From CAZYVU01 sp964651435 (GTDB lineage: Bacteria; Desulfobacterota; Syntrophorhabdia; Syntrophorhabdales; CAYQXL01), in the NCBI GenBank assembly GCA_964651435.1, contig CAZYVU010000030.1, positions 1-38,452 of the forward strand: 38,452 nucleotides of DNA, in the 5' to 3' direction. Shown one piece after another: positions 34,440 to 38,452 of this stretch. Made by a program: the position numbers and the translations under genes. The notes beneath the pieces are model-generated. The model ran no database searches. It was not told where the DNA came from and saw only the letters and a program-made list of their open reading frames with translations. How positions within the stretch are numbered: the first letter of the stretch is position 1; each line of letters begins with the position of its first letter.

Positions 34440-35165
34440 ATGCCGCAGATCGTCGAAGGCGTCTACTTTATCCCGGGACGGGACGAGTTTCTTCCCGATT
34501 CACACACCTACATTATAGGAGAACCGGCCTCCGAGGATCTTTCCATCATCGACATCGGCCTCACGGGGAAGGGAGGATACAAGATTCTTTCCGCCGAAAA
34601 GATGGGCATTAAACCTTCATGGATCAAGCGGATCATCATGACCCATACCCATCTCGATCACATCGGCTGCCTCAGGGAGGTGAAGGAACATCTACCCTGG
34701 GCCGAACTCTGGGTCCACGAGGCCGAAGCCGAACTGTTGGAAAAAGGTGACGAACGCGGCGTCTACGGCATGGAGGAGTTCAAATCCATGTGCCAGATGC
34801 AGTTTCGCCTTAAGACGGGCGATTTCCAGACGACGGTAGAAAAGAAGTTGAAGGGCGGCGAGACGCTGGAGATCGGCAATATGGTCTGGGATGTCGTTCA
34901 CATTCCCGGCCACTCCATGGGCGGCATCGGCCTTTACAGCCCGGTCCACGAGATTCTCATTCCCGGCGACGTCGTATATGCCGATTTTGCAATCGGCCGC
35001 TTTGATCTTTTTGGGGCCGACGCCAGCGCGCTGAAGAACTCCCTGTACTCCCTGGCCGAGTTAAAGGTCGACACGATTTTGCCGGGACACAATCAGACGG
35101 TTCGCAATCTGCAGCCCGACTACATCAGGCAGGTCGTCAAAATGTGGGAGCCTTACTTACAGTAA
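34440..35165 (+). CDS. Metallo-beta-lactamase-fold hydrolase
   Basis: A 241-residue cytoplasmic hydrolase with a full metal site: THTHLDHIG gives H69, H71, D73 and H74; HIPGHSMGG supplies the next histidine, IPGDVVY the bridging aspartate and LPGHNQ the last histidine. This is the glyoxalase-II-like/MBL superfamily, which hydrolyses thioesters, lactones or phosphoesters; the exact substrate cannot be read. AAAGGAG lies five nt before ATG 34440. Its promoter carries a palindromic operator, so it is likely induced by a ligand or stress. It has no signal peptide. Confidence 0.92.
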   Translation: MPQIVEGVYFIPGRDEFLPDSHTYIIGEPASEDLSIIDIGLTGKGGYKILSAEKMGIKPSWIKRIIMTHTHLDHIGCLREVKEHLPWAELWVHEAEAELLEKGDERGVYGMEEFKSMCQMQFRLKTGDFQTTVEKKLKGGETLEIGNMVWDVVHIPGHSMGGIGLYSPVHEILIPGDVVYADFAIGRFDLFGADASALKNSLYSLAELKVDTILPGHNQTVRNLQPDYIRQVVKMWEPYLQ

Positions 35166-35327
35166 AACGGACGCGCACCTGGGTGATTCAGCGCACAGGA
35201 TGCCCTCCACCGACTCAGCATCTTTGTCGGCAAAGCATGTGAGAAAATCGTCCCTCGTAAAGCTGCCGTACATACTGAAACGACTGCCCATTGTCTCTGG
35301 CATGACACCCCTACTCAGCCCCCTCAT
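35157..35327 (-). CDS. Possible small minus-strand ORF, unknown function
   Basis: A 56-codon frame, ATG 35327 to a TAA overlapping the end of the hydrolase gene by nine nt. A shorter version begins at ATG 35303 (MPETMGSRFSMYGSFTRDD). The translation has mixed, protein-like composition (GSFTRDDFLTCFADKDAES), but no family is recognised and there is no strong ribosome binding site. It may be a small gene, a remnant, or chance. Confidence 0.22.
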   Translation of the reverse strand: MRGLSRGVMPETMGSRFSMYGSFTRDDFLTCFADKDAESVEGILCAESPRCASVLL

Positions 35328-35462
35328 CTGCCCGCTTCGTCAATTTGTCCAATCTCTCAATAATCCGCCCCCTCACATCATGTACCGAATTTCTCATTCG
35401 ACCGGATTGTCCGCATTGCCTCAATTCTGCAGCCCCTGCCCGTAAAAAACCCGTTTTAGCAA

Positions 35463-35669
35463 TTATGAAAAACGGCCGAGCCGGCAGTGAACGGTCTTAA
35501 GTTTCATTTCATTCAGTGCCGTTCCCGCCTCTTCGCGTGAGGCGGTAAGCTCTCGAGCTATCTTGATCGCCTCCATACAGGCAACCCTTTCCTTCTCCTC
35601 GATAGCATTAATTTGCTCTTTTATTGATGACTTGGCAGCAGCAACAGCACCCCTCTCAAATCCCCTCAT
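35463..35669 (-). CDS. Possible small helical protein, minus strand
   Basis: A 68-codon frame predicted to be almost wholly helical and charged (AAAKSSIKEQINAIEEKER, then ARELTASREEAGTALNEMK). A -35-like TTGCGT and a -10-like TATATT (35675-35680) lie 17 nt apart just upstream, but they would start transcription at the ATG itself. Codons are AT-richer than in neighbouring genes. No family recognised; it could be a small coiled-coil protein, a remnant, or a chance ORF. Confidence 0.3.
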   Translation of the reverse strand: MRGFERGAVAAAKSSIKEQINAIEEKERVACMEAIKIARELTASREEAGTALNEMKLKTVHCRLGRFS

Positions 35670-35759
35670 TATATAATATACCGTCTTTTGTGGGCCAACG
35701 CAAGGCCGGTATGGGGCCCTATGCTATTGAAACTATTGTATTAATTTTTAACCAAAATA

Positions 35760-35789
35760 TTGTTGCTATTGCAGTACCGTTAGTATAAT
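35760..35789 (+). promoter_or_regulatory. Candidate sigma70 promoter of the Cache/symporter operon
   Basis: TTGTTG (35760-35765), 18-nt spacer and a perfect TATAAT (35784-35789) in AT-rich DNA. Transcription would start near 35796, about 70 nt before the Cache gene, just ahead of the palindrome at 35805-35824. In that arrangement the palindrome-binding protein would act as a repressor or roadblock; if a downstream promoter is used instead it could be an activator site. Confidence 0.45.
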
Positions 35790-35804
35790 AATTAAGCCAA
35801 TTAT

Positions 35805-35824
35805 TATGTGAACGCTTTCACATA
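35805..35824. promoter_or_regulatory. CRP/FNR-family palindrome (TGTGA-N6-TCACA)
   Basis: TATGTGAA-CGCT-TTCACATA is a perfect eight-base inverted repeat and contains the exact CRP core TGTGA-N6-TCACA (35807-35822). With one mismatch the symmetry extends to 35802-35827. It lies 44 nt before the Cache gene start. CRP/FNR-type regulators respond to cyclic AMP, oxygen, NO, CO or metabolites; which one acts here is unknown. Confidence 0.65.
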
Positions 35825-35867
35825 GTATCTTTTTTATCAACTCAAACCAAATATGCAAGGGGGTTCT

Positions 35868-36761
35868 ATGAAAAGGTGCAAGTTGATTTTCTGTCTCGGG
35901 GTTCTGGTGACAATCCTTTGTTCTGCCTCGCCGGCGTTTTCGGCCAACCTGGAGCCGACATACCAGGAGACAAAGGACCTGATGGTTCTGGTACGAGACG
36001 CAGCAGGGTTGGTGCAGAACGTTGGGGCACCGGCCTTTTCCGACTTTCGGAAGCAGGGAAGCCGGTGGCTCGGCGGCGAGAGGTATATTTTTGTCATAGA
36101 CACCAAGGGTAATGTGTACGTCAATCCGAGCCGGCCCGAGCTCGAGGGAAAAAACCAGCTAAACCTGAGAGATCTTGTGGGGAGGCCCTTCATCAAGTCC
36201 TTCATCAACGAGACAACGGCCTATCCTCAGAAGAGCGAAGGGTGGACACACTACGTCTGGATCAAGCCGGGCCAGGATCAGGCGCAGTGGAAAACCTCCT
36301 ATGTCAAGCTTGTCAAGGCGCAGGACGGCAAAGAGTATATTGTGGGGAGCGGGCTTTATAACATGAAGATGGAGAGGGTCTTTGTGGTGGACGTCGTCGA
36401 CGAGGCCGCAGAGCTCGTAAAGAAACAGGGCAAGGCGGCCTTTCCGAGGCTTCGCGATCCCTTAGGCGACTTCAACTACCTATCGACATACGTGTTCGTC
36501 ATAGACGCAAAGGGGCATGACCTGGTCAACCCGGCCTTTCCCGGCTTTGAGGGCCAGGCAGTGCTGAACCTCAAGGACAGCACGGGCAAGCCGTTCATCA
36601 GGGATATGTTAAAGTCCCTCGAAACGGCGGACACCGTCTGGATCGAATATATGTGGCCCAAGCCGAGGCAGGCAGCGCCATCCAAAAAGAGCAGCTACGT
36701 CAGGAAGGTTACAACGGGGAGCGAAGTATTTTACGTCGGCTCGGGGTCCTATCTTGACTGA
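35868..36761 (+). CDS. Secreted tandem-Cache ligand-binding protein
   Basis: A 297-residue protein with a signal peptide (cleavage near AFSA-NL, residue ~27) and two Cache domains that are clear repeats of each other: YIFVIDTKGNVYVNPSRP with GRPFIKSFI in the first (~30-165), YVFVIDAKGHDLVNPAFP with GKPFIRDML in the second (~170-297). Each ends with a VGSG strand (YIVGSGLY, YVGSGSY). There is no membrane helix after the signal peptide and no kinase, cyclase or methyl-accepting domain, so it is a free periplasmic binder and not a receptor. It precedes the small membrane protein and symporter genes and probably delivers or senses their substrate. AAGGGGG precedes the ATG. Confidence 0.9.
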   Translation: MKRCKLIFCLGVLVTILCSASPAFSANLEPTYQETKDLMVLVRDAAGLVQNVGAPAFSDFRKQGSRWLGGERYIFVIDTKGNVYVNPSRPELEGKNQLNLRDLVGRPFIKSFINETTAYPQKSEGWTHYVWIKPGQDQAQWKTSYVKLVKAQDGKEYIVGSGLYNMKMERVFVVDVVDEAAELVKKQGKAAFPRLRDPLGDFNYLSTYVFVIDAKGHDLVNPAFPGFEGQAVLNLKDSTGKPFIRDMLKSLETADTVWIEYMWPKPRQAAPSKKSSYVRKVTTGSEVFYVGSGSYLD

Positions 36762-36795
36762 TTTGAAATACACAAAACTTTAAGGGGAGGGATTT

Positions 36796-36915
36796 ATGCA
36801 ACCTGACACCGCAACATTGATGTATCCTTGGTACGTCTGGTGGGTCATGATCATCGGACTCTTTCTCATGACCTTCATCGGTACATGGCTCATCACGAGG
36901 AGGTGGGACGAATGA
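36796..36915 (+). CDS. 39-residue single-helix membrane protein, likely symporter accessory subunit
   Basis: A short gene just before the symporter. It encodes 39 residues: a short polar start (MQPDTATLMYPW), one hydrophobic helix (YVWWVMIIGLFLMTFIGTWLI) and a basic-acidic end (TRRWDE), so the C-terminus should face the cytoplasm. GGGGAGGG lies six nt before its ATG, and its stop overlaps the symporter start as ATGA, a strong sign of real translation and coupling. Small helical partners accompany several SSS-family transporters (for example DUF485 or DUF4212 proteins), but this one is shorter than those. Its role in stability or coupling is inferred. Confidence 0.8.
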   Translation: MQPDTATLMYPWYVWWVMIIGLFLMTFIGTWLITRRWDE

Positions 36916-38452
36916 ACCCGAGCTACATTCCCGTTCCGGAAATCACCGTCACGATGGCGGTAGCGTCGTCGGCCGGCATCGCCGTTCTCCTCGGCATTTC
37001 GATCCTGCTGGGCATCCTGGGGAAAAAGCAGTGGAAGTCTTTTGACGAATACCTCGTGGGAAAGCGCGATATGGGGCCCGTCGTCACGGGCTGTGCGCTT
37101 TCTGCCTCATACCTCTCGGGCTGGGCATTCTGCGGCAGCACCGGCATCACCTATTCGGTGGGTTTTTCAGGCATGTGGTTCGCCGGCATGTGGAGCCTCA
37201 TCGGCGTTATCCCATGCATATGGGTGGCTTCGTCAAAGACACGGGAGTTCGCCGTCAAACTGGGTGCGGCCACCGTGCCGGAGCTGATGGGCAGACGGTA
37301 TGAGTCGAAGATGCTCCAGACCGTCATAAGCTTCTGCATGCTCTTCTTTCTCTTCATCTACTCTGTTGGACAGCTAAAGGCGGCAGGCGGCGTCTGGTAC
37401 GCCGTGACAGGCTTTCCCCCTGTCCTTTGCCTGCTCCTGGGCGTTTTTATCGCCTGGATCTACATGGTCCTCGGCGGATACGTGGGGACAAACTGGTCCA
37501 TGGCCTTTCAGGGCGGCTTTCTCGGCATTATCGGCATGATATTCGGCATATGGGCACTGGTGGGATCCGGCGGGTTCGAGGAGATTTCCCGGAACGTCTG
37601 GGCTCAAGACCCCAAGCTTCTCCAGCTCGTCCGCCCCGACCTTCCGAAGGTTGGGCCGACCGAGTTTTTCTCAAACTGGGTGGGGCTCTTGGCGGCTCCC
37701 GTCATCTTTTTCACCATGGCCATCGGTTTTCCCCATAACCTGGGCAGGTTCCTGGGCATGAAGAAGATGAACAAGAAGGAATACTGGCTGCTCATTTTGA
37801 TCGTCTGGTTCATCACCGGCATTCCCGTCATGCTGGCCGCATCAACGAACGGCCTCATCACCAGGGCGCTCTTCGGTCCCCAACTATTCAAGATCGAACC
37901 ATGGAAGGCAGACCTTGCTGCGCCCCTGCTCTCCTATGCCGTCGGCGGCATTCCGCTGCAGACGCTCTATGTCATGGGCCTTTTTGCAGCAACGCTCTCT
38001 ACGCTCGCCGGAATGGTCATGATCATGAGCGCCAACGTGACACGGGACATCATAACCCTCTGGCGGCCCCAGACGAAGGATAAGACACTTATTCGCATCA
38101 GCTACTTCCTCATCGCCCTCTTTCTCTTCCTGCCCTTCTACTGGACATGGAAGCGGCCGCCGGAACTGCTCTCCATGTTCATGGGGCTCGCAGCCATGGG
38201 CCTCGGGGCCATATTCTTCTTCGTCACGGCCATGTCTTTCTACTGGAAGCGCGCCACAAAATGGGGTGCCTTCTGGACCGTTGTCTACGGCACCTTAGCG
38301 TCATTGGCAGGCGGCTACTTTGTGTTCACTGAAAAGGTCATCGGCATGGGCACTATGGAGTGGATACTGCTGGGAGGCTGCTTTGTACTCTTTTTTGGCG
38401 TAAGCCTCGTAACAAAACCGCCCTCAGACAAACTCATCAAGGAGCTCTTCTC
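36912..38452 (+). CDS. SSS-family sodium:solute symporter, 3' end beyond the window
   Basis: The frame is open from ATG 36912 to the right edge (about 513 codons), close to the family's full length. It starts MNPSYIPVPEITVTMAV and then has SFDEYLVGKRDMGPVVTGCALSASYLSGW, the SSS signature where helix 1 breaks for sodium and substrate. LYVMGLFAATLSTLAGMVMIMSANVTRDI matches the conserved TM8 sodium-site region. About twelve membrane helices are predicted. It moves a small solute, probably an organic acid, inward with Na+. Substrate specificity cannot be read. It is coupled by ATGA overlap to the 39-residue protein and follows the tandem-Cache protein gene. Confidence 0.93.
   Translation, partial: MNPSYIPVPEITVTMAVASSAGIAVLLGISILLGILGKKQWKSFDEYLVGKRDMGPVVTGCALSASYLSGWAFCGSTGITYSVGFSGMWFAGMWSLIGVIPCIWVASSKTREFAVKLGAATVPELMGRRYESKMLQTVISFCMLFFLFIYSVGQLKAAGGVWYAVTGFPPVLCLLLGVFIAWIYMVLGGYVGTNWSMAFQGGFLGIIGMIFGIWALVGSGGFEEISRNVWAQDPKLLQLVRPDLPKVGPTEFFSNWVGLLAAPVIFFTMAIGFPHNLGRFLGMKKMNKKEYWLLILIVWFITGIPVMLAASTNGLITRALFGPQLFKIEPWKADLAAPLLSYAVGGIPLQTLYVMGLFAATLSTLAGMVMIMSANVTRDIITLWRPQTKDKTLIRISYFLIALFLFLPFYWTWKRPPELLSMFMGLAAMGLGAIFFFVTAMSFYWKRATKWGAFWTVVYGTLASLAGGYFVFTEKVIGMGTMEWILLGGCFVLFFGVSLVTKPPSDKLIKELF

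Larger units (their letters stand above)
35166..35867. other. 700-nt gap without an assured gene
   Basis: The left part (35166-35460) has ordinary base composition and two short minus-strand frames (35157-35327 and 35311-35397) with protein-like content but no recognised family. The middle holds a 68-codon minus-strand ORF. The right part (about 35670-35867) is markedly AT-rich compared with the rest of the window and carries the promoter and CRP-like palindrome of the Cache/symporter operon. No tRNA, terminator with T-run, or mobile-element end was seen. Confidence 0.6.

Noticed and set aside
35200..35445. An 81-codon plus-strand frame in the large gap
   Set aside because: Its composition (many S, P, L, H) is not protein-like, and it lacks a ribosome binding site; the minus strand reads better there.
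35769..35789. TTGCAG paired with TATAAT as the promoter of the Cache gene
   Set aside because: The spacing is nine nt, too short for sigma70; TTGTTG at 35760-35765 gives 18 nt with the same -10.
1..38452. CRISPR array, insertion sequences, prophage genes, tRNA or rRNA genes
   Set aside because: No regularly spaced direct repeats, transposase or integrase motifs, or structural-RNA signatures were found by reading both strands; a short or divergent RNA gene could still be missed by eye.

Overview
The window reads as chromosomal DNA from a GC-rich, Gram-negative, probably anaerobic bacterium. Outer-membrane-linked machinery is abundant: a tripartite RND pump, an Mla-type lipid transporter and several lipoproteins. 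ADP-forming acyl-CoA synthetase subunits, a DUF169 protein, an orphan NapH-like polyferredoxin and a Cache-linked sodium symporter fit an energy-limited Desulfobacterota (old Deltaproteobacteria, for example a Syntrophorhabdus-like fermenter or syntroph). That placement is inference from gene content; no rRNA or tRNA is visible.

Layout. (1) 1-7729, minus strand: an operon of lipoprotein adaptor, two paralogous RND permeases and a NodT-type outer membrane factor that runs off the left edge. (2) 7979-11746, plus: STAS-MlaE, MlaF, MlaD and a PqiC-like lipoprotein, joined by 4-nt ATGA overlaps, then a 1117-residue MscK-type mechanosensitive channel (11771-15124). (3) 15190-15864: an orphan membrane polyferredoxin. 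(4) 15943-20163: a MacA-like adaptor, a LolD/MacB-like ATPase and two separate FtsX-family permeases. (5) 20243-24008: a small MscS, TrkA and TrkH. (6) 24222-24700: a decayed MNT/HEPN pair whose catalytic motif is altered and whose toxin gene is truncated. (7) 24755-29548: a Cache-GGDEF diguanylate cyclase (minus), a DUF3124 protein (plus), a CPA2 antiporter with RCK domains (minus) and a small lipoprotein (plus). (8) 29571-32828: a DUF296 protein facing a minus-strand operon of DUF169, acyl-CoA synthetase alpha and beta. (9) 32872-35165: a DUF4139 secreted protein and a metallo-beta-lactamase-fold hydrolase, divergent around a palindromic operator. (10) 35166-35867: a 700-nt, partly AT-rich gap with possible small minus-strand ORFs and a perfect CRP-type palindrome. 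(11) 35868-38452: a secreted tandem-Cache protein, a 39-residue one-helix membrane protein and an SSS-family symporter that runs off the right edge.

The common theme is the cell envelope: efflux, lipid traffic, turgor control (two mechanosensitive channels, Trk uptake and a cation/proton antiporter within about 17 kb) and a ligand-sensing transport operon. The least conventional units are the Cache / 39-residue / SSS operon under a CRP-like site, the decayed MNT-HEPN module, the orphan polyferredoxin, and the split ADP-forming synthetase coupled to DUF169. I see no CRISPR array, insertion sequence, prophage or att site.
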